NCBI GenBank assembly: GCA_007128135.1
Contig: SKYA01000109.1
Coordinates: forward strand, 1-61,383
Direction of reading: 5' to 3'
DNA length: 61,383 nt
Source of the DNA: Paracoccaceae bacterium
GTDB taxonomy: Bacteria; Pseudomonadota; Alphaproteobacteria; Rhodobacterales; Rhodobacteraceae
Shown here: in pieces, positions 25,984 to 34,908 of the stretch
Layout: every line of letters starts with the position of its first letter
Numbering within the stretch: the stretch's first letter is position 1
The notes under the pieces: model-generated
What the model was told of the DNA's origin: nothing
Seen by the model: only the letters and a program-made list of their open reading frames with translations
The model's database searches: none
Program-made: the position numbers and the translations under genes

Positions 25984-27747
25984 ATGGTCACACCACCCGA
26001 TCTTGACAACCGACGCGACAGCATCCTTGGGATTCCCTTCTGGGGGCGGATGATCGTGCTTGCGTTGGTGGTGGTGGCCGTCACGACGGCGTGGTTCCTC
26101 AACAGTTTCCTGTCGCAGAATTTCGCCGATTCCACGCGCAATCGCGCCGAATTGCGGCTGGTGCTCTATTCCGGCAACATCCAGTCCGAACTGCAGCGCA
26201 ATTCGGTGGTGCCGTTGCTGCTGGCGCGCGATCCCGAACTGATGACGGCGCTGCAGGACAGCAGTTTCGCGACCACCTCTCAGCGTCTTATCGACCTGCA
26301 GGGCGAGATTGGCGCGGCCTCGATCGAACTGCTCGACAATTCGGGCCGCGTGGTGGCCGCGACCGACCGCAACCAGCTGGGCAAGAACCGCTCGAACGAG
26401 CCGACCTTTGTCGAGGCGCGCCGTGCACTGGACACCTCGTTCCTGGTGCAGGAGCTAGAAAGCGGGGGGTTTGGCTTTTCCTTCTCGCGGTCGGTGCGGC
26501 GTGGCAATGAAGTGCTGGGGGTGGTCGTCGTCGCTGCGGATCTTTCCAAGTTCGAGCGCAGCTGGGCGGGCTTCGCCGATGCCGTCGCGCTGATGGATTC
26601 GAGTGGGCGGATCATCCTTGCAACCGAGCCACGCTGGCGCGGACGCACGCTGGACGAGGCTCTGGCGCTGCGCGACGCGCCTTCGGCGATTGCGCGCGCG
26701 CTGCGCGCCACTGCCGACTGGGCGCAGACCCCGCCCGATGCCTTCGTGCGTGGCGAGGCCGTGCTGCGTTCGGAAGTGCGGGTGCCGTTCCGGGGCTGGC
26801 GGCTGGTCAGTTTCACCCGCTATGATGCGGTGCGCGAGAGTGTGAACGCGGTTCTCGCGCTTGTGCTGACGGGCTTCGCGCTGCTGCTGGCGCTGGTCTT
26901 CTACATCCTCAGCCGTCGGGCCTGGTCGCAATCGGCCGTATTCCGCCAGGAATCCGAGGATCTGCGCGCGCTCAATGCCAGGCTGCAACGCGAGATTGCC
27001 GCAAGGGTGCGCGTTCAGAAGGATCTCGCCGTGGCCGAACAGACCATCGCGCAATCGGCCAAGCTCGCCACACTTGGCGAGATGTCGGCCTCGGTCAGTC
27101 ATGAACTGAACCAGCCGCTGGCGGCGATGAAAACCTATCTGGCCGGGGCAAGGCTGCTGCTGAAGCGCAAGCGCCACGACGAGGCGCTGGCCTCGTTCCA
27201 GCGCATCGACGACCTGATCGACCGTATGGGAACGATCGCCCGCACGCTGAAATCCTTTGCCCGCAAGGGCGGCGAGGCCTTTGCGCCCATCGATCTGCGC
27301 ACCTGCCTTGCCGATGCGCTGACCATGATGGAACCGATGCTGCGCGACAGTCGCGTGCTGGTGGTGCGCACGGTCCCGCCGGAACCCGTCATGATCCTGG
27401 GCGACACTGTCCGCGTGGAGCAGGTGATCCTGAACCTCGTGCGCAATGCGGTCGATGCCACCCGCAAGGTCAACAGCCCGCAGATCGACATCATCATCAG
27501 CCAGGGCGAGACAGCCAAGCTGACCGTGCGCGACAATGGCGAGGGTATCGCCGAGCCTGACAGTCTGTTCGAGCCCTTCTACACCACCAAGTCGGCGGGC
27601 GAGGGCGTGGGGCTGGGTCTGGCCATATCCTCGGGTATCGTGACCGATCATGGCGGGCGGCTGACCGCGCTGAACGCATCCGGGGGCGGGGCGGTGTTCG
27701 AGGCCGAGTTCCCCCGCCACGGGCTGCGGCGGGATGCGGCGGAATGA
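25984..27747 (+). CDS. dctB: C4-dicarboxylate sensor kinase, DctB-like
   Basis: A membrane histidine kinase of about 587 residues. Two membrane segments (about 19-36 and 295-310) flank a periplasmic double-Cache type sensor domain. A coiled-coil linker leads to the H-box SVSHELNQPLAAMKTYL, the N-box LNLVRNAVDATR and the ATP lid DNGEGI/FEPFYTTK. The DctB assignment rests on the sensor layout, the LNQPLAAMKTY H-box and the DctD-like regulator that follows. The start is uncertain: ATG 25984 has no clear ribosome binding site and TTG 25948 is possible. No dctP/Q/M transporter genes are visible nearby. Confidence 0.85.
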   Translation: MVTPPDLDNRRDSILGIPFWGRMIVLALVVVAVTTAWFLNSFLSQNFADSTRNRAELRLVLYSGNIQSELQRNSVVPLLLARDPELMTALQDSSFATTSQRLIDLQGEIGAASIELLDNSGRVVAATDRNQLGKNRSNEPTFVEARRALDTSFLVQELESGGFGFSFSRSVRRGNEVLGVVVVAADLSKFERSWAGFADAVALMDSSGRIILATEPRWRGRTLDEALALRDAPSAIARALRATADWAQTPPDAFVRGEAVLRSEVRVPFRGWRLVSFTRYDAVRESVNAVLALVLTGFALLLALVFYILSRRAWSQSAVFRQESEDLRALNARLQREIAARVRVQKDLAVAEQTIAQSAKLATLGEMSASVSHELNQPLAAMKTYLAGARLLLKRKRHDEALASFQRIDDLIDRMGTIARTLKSFARKGGEAFAPIDLRTCLADALTMMEPMLRDSRVLVVRTVPPEPVMILGDTVRVEQVILNLVRNAVDATRKVNSPQIDIIISQGETAKLTVRDNGEGIAEPDSLFEPFYTTKSAGEGVGLGLAISSGIVTDHGGRLTALNASGGGAVFEAEFPRHGLRRDAAE

Positions 27748-27825
27748 CAGGCTTGTGCGCGCGCCGGGCTTGCCTTGCCGCCGGAATGACCGGACAACAG
27801 GAAAAGCAGCAGGGAAGGTACCCGG

Positions 27826-29157
27826 ATGAGCCGTCAGATGCGTGTCGCGATTGTCGATGACGAACAGGATATGCGCCAGTCGATCAGCCAGTGGCTGGCG
27901 CTGTCGGGCTTCTCGACCGAGACCTATTGCGACGGACAGGAGGCGCTGGCCGCGATCGGGGCCGATTTTCCGGGCGTGGTCATCACCGATATCCGGATGC
28001 CCAACATGGACGGCATGGCGCTGCTCAAGCGGCTGGTGGCGCTCGATTCCTCGATCCCGGTGATCATGATCACCGGGCATGGCGACGTGCCCATCGCGGT
28101 CGAGGCCATGCGCATTGGCGCCTTTGATTTCCTTGAAAAGCCCTTTGACCCCGAGAAGATGATGGAACTTGCCGAGCGCGCGGTCAAGAAGCGCAGCCTC
28201 GCGCTCGAGGCGCGCGCGCTGCGTTCGGAGCTTGCCGATGGGCGCACCATCATGCGCCGTCTTGTTGGCGCGTCCGACGTGATGCAGCGCCTGCGCGAGG
28301 ATATTCTCGATATCGGGCAGGCCGATGGCCATGTTCTGATCGATGGCGAGACCGGAACCGGCAAGACCCTTGTGGCCCATGCACTGCATGCGGTCGGGCC
28401 GCGGGCTGGGCGCAGGCTGGTCTCGGTCAGCTGCGCGGGGCTTTCCGACAACGTGCTTGCGACCCGTCTTTTCGGACCGTCCGAGGATGGCGTCGGCAAG
28501 CCGCTGGTGGAAGAGGCGCGCGGCGGCACGCTGGTGCTCGAGGATATCGAAAGCCTGTCCGAGCCGATGCAGGGGCGTTTGCTGGGCTGGCTGAATGATC
28601 TGGGCAGCCCGCCCGAAACCCGCGTGATTGCGGTTTGCAACACCCATGCTGCCGATCAGACCATCGAGGATGCGCTGCGCCCCGATCTCTATTTCCGGCT
28701 TGCCGCGCACAAGATCACCCTGCCGCCCCTGCGGATGCGCGGCGAGGATATCCTGGCTGTCTTCACCACCTATCTCGACCAGTTCGCCGAGGAATATGGC
28801 TGCGCCGTGCCCGAGGTCTCGATGCCCGATGCCGCGCAGCTGCTGCAGGCGCCCTGGCCTGGCAATGTGCGCCAGCTGGTCAATATCGCCGAACGCGCCG
28901 TGCTGCACAGCCGGCGCGAGGAAGGGGCGCTGATGTCGCTGATCATGGCCGATAACGAGGCCGCGAACGAGGCGATGACAACCGAGGGCAAGCCGCTGAA
29001 AGAGCATGTCGAGGCGTTCGAGCGGATGCTCATCGACAACACGATGCGCCGCCACAAGGGCTCGATCACGGCGGTGATGGAAGAACTGCGCCTGCCGCGC
29101 CGGACGCTGAACGAGAAGATGGCGAAATACGGGCTGGTGCGCTCGGATTACGTCTGA
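27826..29157 (+). CDS. dctD: DctD-like response regulator with AAA+ domain lacking GAFTGA
   Basis: A 443-residue NtrC-type regulator: receiver domain (about 1-120, phosphoacceptor Asp in VVITDIRMPN), AAA+ domain with Walker A GETGTGKT (about 174-181), and a Fis-type helix-turn-helix (ITAVMEELRLPRRTLNEKM). The sigma-54 contact loop GAFTGA is missing; the segment FGPSEDGVGKPLVEEARGG takes its place. Walker B reads LVLEDIES rather than the usual LFLDEI. It therefore may not act through sigma-54. It forms a pair with the upstream kinase. Confidence 0.85.
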   Translation: MSRQMRVAIVDDEQDMRQSISQWLALSGFSTETYCDGQEALAAIGADFPGVVITDIRMPNMDGMALLKRLVALDSSIPVIMITGHGDVPIAVEAMRIGAFDFLEKPFDPEKMMELAERAVKKRSLALEARALRSELADGRTIMRRLVGASDVMQRLREDILDIGQADGHVLIDGETGTGKTLVAHALHAVGPRAGRRLVSVSCAGLSDNVLATRLFGPSEDGVGKPLVEEARGGTLVLEDIESLSEPMQGRLLGWLNDLGSPPETRVIAVCNTHAADQTIEDALRPDLYFRLAAHKITLPPLRMRGEDILAVFTTYLDQFAEEYGCAVPEVSMPDAAQLLQAPWPGNVRQLVNIAERAVLHSRREEGALMSLIMADNEAANEAMTTEGKPLKEHVEAFERMLIDNTMRRHKGSITAVMEELRLPRRTLNEKMAKYGLVRSDYV

Positions 29158-29216
29158 CAGGCGGTGCGCATCCGAAAGACAGGACTTTGCCCCTCGGAGA
29201 AGGAAGCGCCGCCGTC

Positions 29217-29846
29217 ATGTATCTGCCCGAGCATTTTCGCGAGACCGACGAAACCGCGATCCGCGCGCTGATCGAGGCGCATCCGCTTGCCTGCATCATC
29301 GCGCAGACCGATGCGGGGCTGATCGCGAATCACATCCCTCTGCTGCCGGGTCGCGCCGGGCAGTTGATCGGACATGTTGCGTTGGCAAATGACATGCACC
29401 GGATGGTCGCCGACGGGCAGGAGGTTCTGGCCGTGTTCCGGGGGCCGGATGCCTATATCTCGCCCAATGACTACCCCTCCAAGCATGCCACGCACCGACA
29501 GGTGCCGACGTGGAACTACCAGGCGGTCCATGTTCATGGCACGATCACTTTCCAGCGCGATGCGCATTCCGGGCGCGCTGCCGTCGCGCTCCTGACCCGG
29601 GTGCATGAACGCAGGCGCAATGGCCCCGAAGCCTGGCGCATGTCCGATGCGCCTGAGGATTACATGGTGCAGATGCTGCGGGCGATCGTGGCCTTCCGGA
29701 TCACCGTCACGCGGGTGACTGCCAAGTCCAAGCTCAGTCAGAACAAGGAGGCGCACGACATCGCGGGCGCGATTTCCGGCCTGCGGGACGCGCGCGAGGA
29801 TACGATGGCCGAGGCCATGGAGCGCCATGGGCGGCGCAGGGAGTAG
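29217..29846 (+). CDS. PaiB-like FMN-binding regulatory protein
   Basis: A 209-residue split-barrel flavoprotein of the PaiB family, related to pyridoxamine-phosphate oxidase folds. It starts with MYLPEHFRETD and includes HIPLL, YISPNDYPSK and QVPTWNYQAVHVHG; the tail KLSQNKEAHDIAGAI is characteristic. In Bacillus PaiB affects protease and sporulation genes; the role here is unknown. A GGAGAAGGA site precedes ATG 29217 at a rather long distance. Confidence 0.88.
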   Translation: MYLPEHFRETDETAIRALIEAHPLACIIAQTDAGLIANHIPLLPGRAGQLIGHVALANDMHRMVADGQEVLAVFRGPDAYISPNDYPSKHATHRQVPTWNYQAVHVHGTITFQRDAHSGRAAVALLTRVHERRRNGPEAWRMSDAPEDYMVQMLRAIVAFRITVTRVTAKSKLSQNKEAHDIAGAISGLRDAREDTMAEAMERHGRRRE

Positions 29847-30326
29847 GTGGCCCTCGGGGGCGCGCGCTTGCCAGGATGCGACCTGTCTCGACTTGCCGGT
29901 GCTGAAAGGTACGGGGAAAAATCGTCATTGTGTTTTCTGCGCAAAAACCCCATTGTGACAATGTAAAGGCGTCTCCGGATCATGCCGGAGCACCCGAGCG
30001 AATTTCGCTGCACAGGCTGACTGGCGCGCTTCTTGCCCCGCGTCTCTCTGCGCAGATGGATCGGCCGCAAGGCTGCACATGCTCGCGCGCCCGCCACACG
30101 GGTCGCCGGGCGAACGTCACATGCCGCGCCTTGGGTGCGGTGTAACAGGAACTGCAATGACGGCTGCACGACGCATTTCGCCCCGCACTCTGCCAGGGAT
30201 ATTCCCGCGGCCAGAGCACGCTCCGGGGCTGCGCGGGCGGATGTCACCTGCTCGGACAAGTCATGCCTGCCGCAGTGCCGCGCCCCCGGGGTGCAGGTCT
30301 GCCGGCAGCGTGTGCAATGGACATTC
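29847..30326 (+). promoter_or_regulatory. 480-base upstream region and probable long leader of rne
   Basis: No convincing gene lies here. The word CATTGTG occurs at 29926-29932 and 29951-29957, 25 bases apart; the second copy forms the palindrome CATTGT-G-ACAATG (29951-29963). A 6-bp hairpin (CTCCGG at 29973-29978, CCGGAG at 29985-29990) follows. RNase E mRNAs usually have a long 5' leader through which the enzyme limits its own synthesis, and about 350 bases here would fit. Confidence 0.5.
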
Positions 30327-33134
30327 ATGGCTCAGAAAATGCTTATCGATGCCACCCACGCGGAGGAAACCCGCGTCGTGGTGGTGGACGGAACCAAGGT
30401 CGAGGAATTCGACTTCGAGACGGCCTCGCGCCGCCAGCTCGCCGGCAATATCTATCTCGCCAAGGTAACGCGGGTCGAACCCTCGCTGCAGGCAGCGTTT
30501 GTCGATTATGGCGGCAACCGGCACGGCTTTCTCGCCTTCAACGAGATTCACCCCGATTACTACCAGATTCCGGCTGCCGATCGCGCCGAGCTTCTGGCCG
30601 AGGAACGCGCACTGACCGCCGAGGATGACGACGGCGCCGAGAGCGGCGAGCGCGGCGGAAAGGGCGGCAAGCGCGTGCGGCGCAGCTCGTCGCGGCGCAA
30701 ACCTGCGGCGAAGGCCGCAAGTGCGGATTCACCCGACCAGGTCGAGACGCGCGAGATCGAGGGCATGGCGATTGTCGAGCCCGAGGGCGATGATGACCTT
30801 CTCGGATCCGGCGATACTGACGCGGCACCCACCGACACGGATGATGCGGGACAGCCTGCGCGCACGAACGCGGACGCGCCCGAGTCCGAGGACAGTTTCG
30901 AGGCGCCTTATCGCGCCGCCGATCACGCCACCGAGATCGATGACCGGATCGAGGCCGTCTCTGACGGGGGCGACCTGGTCGAGGAAGAGCGCCCGCGCCG
31001 CAAGGCGCGCGCGCGCCGCTACAAGATTCAGGAAGTCATCAAGGTGCGCCAGATCATGCTGGTGCAGGTGGTCAAGGAAGAACGCGGCAACAAGGGGGCT
31101 GCGCTGACAACATATCTGAGTCTCGCGGGTCGCTACTGCGTGCTCATGCCCAATACCGCGCGCGGAGGCGGCATCAGCCGCAAGATCACCAATGCCGCCG
31201 ACCGCCAGAAGCTCAAGGCGATCGCAGAAGAAATCAAGGTGCCCGACGGAGCCGGGCTGATCATCCGCACTGCGGGCGCGAACCGCACCAAGGCCGAGAT
31301 CAAGCGCGATTACGAGTATCTGTTGCGGCTTTGGGAACAGATCCGCGACCTGACACTGAAATCCATCGCGCCCACGCCGATCTACGAGGAAGGCGATCTG
31401 ATCAAGCGCACGATCCGCGATCTGTACAGCAAGTCGATCGACGAGGTGCTGGTCGAGGGCGAGGCCGGGTATCGCGTGGCCAAGGACTTCATGAAGATGA
31501 TCATGCCGTCCCATGCCAAGAACGTGAAGCTCTATGCCGAACCGCTGCCGCTTTTCGCGCGCTACCAGGTCGAAGGCTATCTGGCGAGCATGTTCAACCC
31601 CACCGTGCAACTGCCTTCGGGTGGGTATATCGTGATCGGGATTACCGAGGCGCTGGTGGCGATCGACATAAACTCGGGGCGGGCCACGCGCGAAGGCTCG
31701 ATCGAGGAAACCGCGCTCAAGACCAACCTTGAAGCGGCAGCCGAAATCGCGCGACAGCTGCGCCTGCGCGACCTCGCCGGTCTGATCGTGATCGACTTTA
31801 TCGACATGGAAGAGCGCAAGAATAACGCTTCTGTCGAGAAAATGCTCAAGGACAAGCTGAAATCAGACCGTGCGCGGATCCAGGTGGGCCGGATCTCGGG
31901 TTTCGGCCTGCTGGAAATGAGCCGCCAGCGCCTGCGCCCCGGCATGCTCGAGGCCACCACCCAGCCCTGTCCGCATTGCCATGGCACGGGGCTGATCCGG
32001 TCGGATGACTCGATGGGTCTGACCGTCCTGCGCCAGATCGAGGAAGAGGGCACGCGCGGACGCTCGCGCGAGGTGCTGGTGCGTGCGCCCGCCGAAGTGG
32101 TGAATTTCATCATCAACCAGAAGCGCGAGCATCTGCTTCAGATCGAGATGCGCTATGGCATGGCCGTGCGTCTGGAAGCCGACCCGCGCATGGTCAGTCC
32201 GGATTTCTCGATCGAGAAATTCAAGACGGCAACCCGCGTCGCGACGCCGCAATCGGTCGTGGTGTCGATCAATGCCGCGCTGATGCCGGAACTCGAGGAC
32301 GAGGAAGCAGAAGAACAGACCGATCAGGACGTGATCGCGGAAGAACCGGCAGATAGCGACGACCAGCCCCGCAAGAAGCGCCGTCGCCGCAGGCGTCGGC
32401 GCGGTGGCAAGGACAATGGCGCGGGCACCGATGAGTCGGGTACCGATGAGACCGGCGCCGCCGAGTCCGTGGACGACGCCGACTCCGAGGCCGACGAGAC
32501 CGATATGGACGAGGCACCAGGCGACACCGCCACAGAAGAAACAGCCGCCGAAAAACCCCGGCGCGCGCGGCGCGGACGCGGCAAGAAGGCCGTCGTTGCC
32601 GAGACGGCGCCGGAACCGGACCCTGATGCGGGCGCATCTGCGCAAGGCGAGGCAGGGCAGGACGCTACAGAAGCGCCTGCCAGCGCGGCCGAGTCCGAGC
32701 CCGTCACCGAGAAGCCGAAACGCACGCGGCGCAAACCTGCAAAAGCCAAGAAGGCGGAGGCCGTTGCTGAAGATGCCGGAACGGCAGAAGCGCCCGGGTC
32801 GCCCATGCCTGCGGATGCTCCCGCGCCCCCGGAAACAGCTTCCGGCGAGTCGGTGACAGGCGACACGGCGGACGAAACGCAGCGGGTCACGGCGGAAGTC
32901 CCCGAGGCAGACACTGTTGACGAGGCCCCGACCGAAGCATCCTCTGCGCCCCGCGCGCAGGATCCGCAGGCAACTGCCGGGGATGTGGACGCCGGGCCAG
33001 AGCCGACGACCACCAGTGCGCCATCTGGCGCGACCGAAGACGCGACGGCACAGGCAGATGCACCCCGCGAAGAGGCTGACGCCCCCGCGCACACCGAAAA
33101 GAAGCGCCGTGGCTGGTGGGCGCTGCGCGGCTGA
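30327..33134 (+). CDS. rne: Ribonuclease E
   Basis: The main endoribonuclease for mRNA decay and rRNA/tRNA processing, and scaffold of the degradosome. The 935-residue protein starts MAQKMLIDATHAEETR. The S1 domain (from about 36) is split by an acidic, Arg/Lys-flanked insert (about 93-229), as in other alphaproteobacteria. Catalytic aspartates lie in VAIDINSG (about 446) and IVIDF (about 487), and the zinc link is CPHCHG (about 548). From about 650 the tail is low-complexity Glu/Ala/Pro with Arg-rich clusters, as expected for RNA- and partner-binding. The longer upstream frame is not supported. Confidence 0.97.
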   Translation: MAQKMLIDATHAEETRVVVVDGTKVEEFDFETASRRQLAGNIYLAKVTRVEPSLQAAFVDYGGNRHGFLAFNEIHPDYYQIPAADRAELLAEERALTAEDDDGAESGERGGKGGKRVRRSSSRRKPAAKAASADSPDQVETREIEGMAIVEPEGDDDLLGSGDTDAAPTDTDDAGQPARTNADAPESEDSFEAPYRAADHATEIDDRIEAVSDGGDLVEEERPRRKARARRYKIQEVIKVRQIMLVQVVKEERGNKGAALTTYLSLAGRYCVLMPNTARGGGISRKITNAADRQKLKAIAEEIKVPDGAGLIIRTAGANRTKAEIKRDYEYLLRLWEQIRDLTLKSIAPTPIYEEGDLIKRTIRDLYSKSIDEVLVEGEAGYRVAKDFMKMIMPSHAKNVKLYAEPLPLFARYQVEGYLASMFNPTVQLPSGGYIVIGITEALVAIDINSGRATREGSIEETALKTNLEAAAEIARQLRLRDLAGLIVIDFIDMEERKNNASVEKMLKDKLKSDRARIQVGRISGFGLLEMSRQRLRPGMLEATTQPCPHCHGTGLIRSDDSMGLTVLRQIEEEGTRGRSREVLVRAPAEVVNFIINQKREHLLQIEMRYGMAVRLEADPRMVSPDFSIEKFKTATRVATPQSVVVSINAALMPELEDEEAEEQTDQDVIAEEPADSDDQPRKKRRRRRRRRGGKDNGAGTDESGTDETGAAESVDDADSEADETDMDEAPGDTATEETAAEKPRRARRGRGKKAVVAETAPEPDPDAGASAQGEAGQDATEAPASAAESEPVTEKPKRTRRKPAKAKKAEAVAEDAGTAEAPGSPMPADAPAPPETASGESVTGDTADETQRVTAEVPEADTVDEAPTEASSAPRAQDPQATAGDVDAGPEPTTTSAPSGATEDATAQADAPREEADAPAHTEKKRRGWWALRG

Positions 33135-33150
33135 GCACTCCGGCACGAAG

Positions 33151-33184
33151 GCAGGCAGGGCGACCTGACGGTCGCCCTGCCTGC
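33151..33184 (+). terminator. 15-bp perfect hairpin after rne
   Basis: Arms GCAGGCAGGGCGACC (33151-33165) and GGTCGCCCTGCCTGC (33170-33184) enclose the loop TGAC, 16 bases after the rne stop. No T run follows, so termination may need other factors or the hairpin may protect the mRNA 3' end. Confidence 0.55.
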
Positions 33185-33516
33185 CCCGCGTCCGGCGCGG
33201 CGGGAGGCAGGCACCCTCATCCTTGCGTGAAATCTGCGTCTGACGCAGCACGACGCGGCTTTGCCGCCGCAGACGCGGGGCGGCGCCGGAAGGCGAGGCC
33301 GGACCGGCACGACACGCCCGGTAGCCCGAGGCCTCCGGCACAGCGCCAGCGACACCATGCACCTGAAGGTATGCGCAAGGCGCGGGCAAGCGCGGCCTGA
33401 CGGTGCTGCGACGCCGGGCCGCAGTCGCACCCGCGCGAATGTGAGGCACAAGGGGTGTGACCTCCGGCAATTTTGCGCGTATCTATGAAGTGTTGGCTTT
33501 GTGACGGAACAGGCGC
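33185..33516. other. Intergenic region before ccdA, no gene seen
   Basis: About 330 GC-rich bases without a convincing reading frame. It contains the palindrome CTGCGTC-T-GACGCAG at 33234-33248. The last 60 bases before ccdA are less GC-rich and may hold its promoter. Confidence 0.4.
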
Positions 33517-34335
33517 ATGTTCGGACTGGATGTATTTGACGCGGGGCTCGTGCTGGCACTGAGCATCGCCTTCGGTGCGGGCGTGCTGTCCTTTCTGTCG
33601 CCTTGCGTGTTGCCCATCGTGCCGCCCTATCTGGCCTATATGGGCGGGATATCGATGCAGGAACTGCGCTCCGAGGGCTCTGCCAGCCGCCGCGCGATCC
33701 TGCCCGCAGTGTTTTTCGTGATGGGTCTTTCGACCGTCTTTCTGTTGCTGGGCTTCACGGCCTCGACCATGGGGCATCTGTTCCTGCGCAATGCCGAGAT
33801 GTTCGGGCAGATTGCAGGTGTGGTGGTCATTGCCTTCGGGCTGCATTTTCTGGGGGTGTATCGGTTCCTCGCTCAACTTGCCTCCGAATCGCTGCGCGCG
33901 CTCGCGGTCCAGCCGCCGGCCTTTCTCGGCGGCGGGATTCTGGCGCGGGACCTGCGCTTTGATGCGGGTGACAGGGGTGGTTCGGCTTTCGGCGCCTATA
34001 TCCTGGGTCTGGCCTTCGCGTTTGGCTGGACGCCCTGTATTGGCCCTGTGCTGGGGGCGATCCTGACCATGGCCGCGACCGAAGCGACCGTGACGCGCGG
34101 CACGGCGATGCTGGGGGTCTATGCGCTGGGGCTGGGCGCGCCCTTCCTGCTGGCCGCGATCTTCGTGCAGCGCTCGATTGGCGTGATGACGCGTCTCAAG
34201 CGCCATATGGGCCTGATCGAGAAGGTCATGGGGCTGCTGTTGCTTGTCGTGGGGATGGCGCTTGTGACAGGGGCTTTCGCGTCGTTCAGCTGGTGGCTGC
34301 TCGAGACCTTTCCGGTAATGCAGCGGCTGGGGTGA
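33517..34335 (+). CDS. ccdA: Cytochrome c biogenesis protein CcdA
   Basis: Carries reducing power across the inner membrane to periplasmic thiol proteins needed for cytochrome c maturation. The 272-residue protein has six predicted helices and the two redox cysteines in FLSPCVLP (about residue 29) and WTPCIGP (about 173). It stands alone here, without other cyc/ccm genes. The ribosome binding site is weak. Confidence 0.93.
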   Translation: MFGLDVFDAGLVLALSIAFGAGVLSFLSPCVLPIVPPYLAYMGGISMQELRSEGSASRRAILPAVFFVMGLSTVFLLLGFTASTMGHLFLRNAEMFGQIAGVVVIAFGLHFLGVYRFLAQLASESLRALAVQPPAFLGGGILARDLRFDAGDRGGSAFGAYILGLAFAFGWTPCIGPVLGAILTMAATEATVTRGTAMLGVYALGLGAPFLLAAIFVQRSIGVMTRLKRHMGLIEKVMGLLLLVVGMALVTGAFASFSWWLLETFPVMQRLG

Positions 34336-34370
34336 CAGTCCAGCCTGTCGGGTGCCTGGCCGCAGCGTCG

Positions 34371-34393
34371 AATTCGAGTATTTTTTGCAAGAT
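34371..34393 (+). repeat. Short intergenic repeat (TATTT-N4-CAAGATGAAAG type), copy 2
   Basis: The bases GAGTATTTTTTGCAAGATGAAG lie between the convergent ccdA and DUF1489 genes and match the element at 40547-40583 (GAGTATTTGGGGCAAGATGAAAG). Confidence 0.5.
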
Positions 34394-34461
34394 GAAGCAG
34401 AGGGACGGTTGGGCTTGTGGGCGGTTCCGGCAGGGAGTGTACTTGCGTAGAGAATGCAAGG

Positions 34462-34908
34462 TCATTGCAGGCCCAGCTCCGCAAGCGCCGCATCGAGTTC
34501 GGGCGGGAGGGCGTCATCGCCCTTGCGCGCGCGGGGCAGGTCTGGCGGCGCATCCCCGGCCGTGAGATAGCGCCAGCCCTGAAAGGGTCGCCTTGATGCG
34601 GCGGCGGTGCGCCGGATCTCGGGGTCGAGAACGATTCCGCAGCGTGTGATGCCATCGCTGCCTGTCACCTCGTCCAGCCTCAGGATGTGTTGACGCGCGA
34701 GCACCACGCCCCTGATCACCCAGTAGAGCGAGCCGCCTGCCAGGATTTCCTCGGCGCGTCTGGGCCACATGCGGGTGACATGGCGGGGCAGGCCGTCAGG
34801 GCCTCTTGCGCGCGCATCCTGTTGCCACTGGAGCAGGTCCTCGACCTGGTCGGCGCCGACGCAGAGCTTGATGAGATGGAGCGGGCTGGATGGAGGCATG
34901 CGGTACAT
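34462..34908 (-). CDS. DUF1489-family protein
   Basis: A 148-residue cytoplasmic protein of unknown function, conserved in alphaproteobacteria. It carries the family opening PLHLIKLCVGADQVEDL and the middle part HVTRMWPRRAEEILAGGSLYWVIRG. It starts directly after the stop of the upstream MFS gene, so the two form an operon. A start three codons in (MPPSS) is equally possible. Confidence 0.85.
   Translation of the reverse strand: MYRMPPSSPLHLIKLCVGADQVEDLLQWQQDARARGPDGLPRHVTRMWPRRAEEILAGGSLYWVIRGVVLARQHILRLDEVTGSDGITRCGIVLDPEIRRTAAASRRPFQGWRYLTAGDAPPDLPRARKGDDALPPELDAALAELGLQ

Noticed and set aside
30033-30326. N-terminal extension of RNase E upstream of 30327
   Set aside because: The upstream codons encode a Cys/Arg-rich stretch unlike any RNase E; known relatives start at the MAQKMLIDATH-type motif.
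30613-31015. Acidic insert in the RNase E S1 domain as a novel insertion
   Set aside because: Similar S1-splitting inserts are known in alphaproteobacterial RNase E, so it is not unusual by itself.
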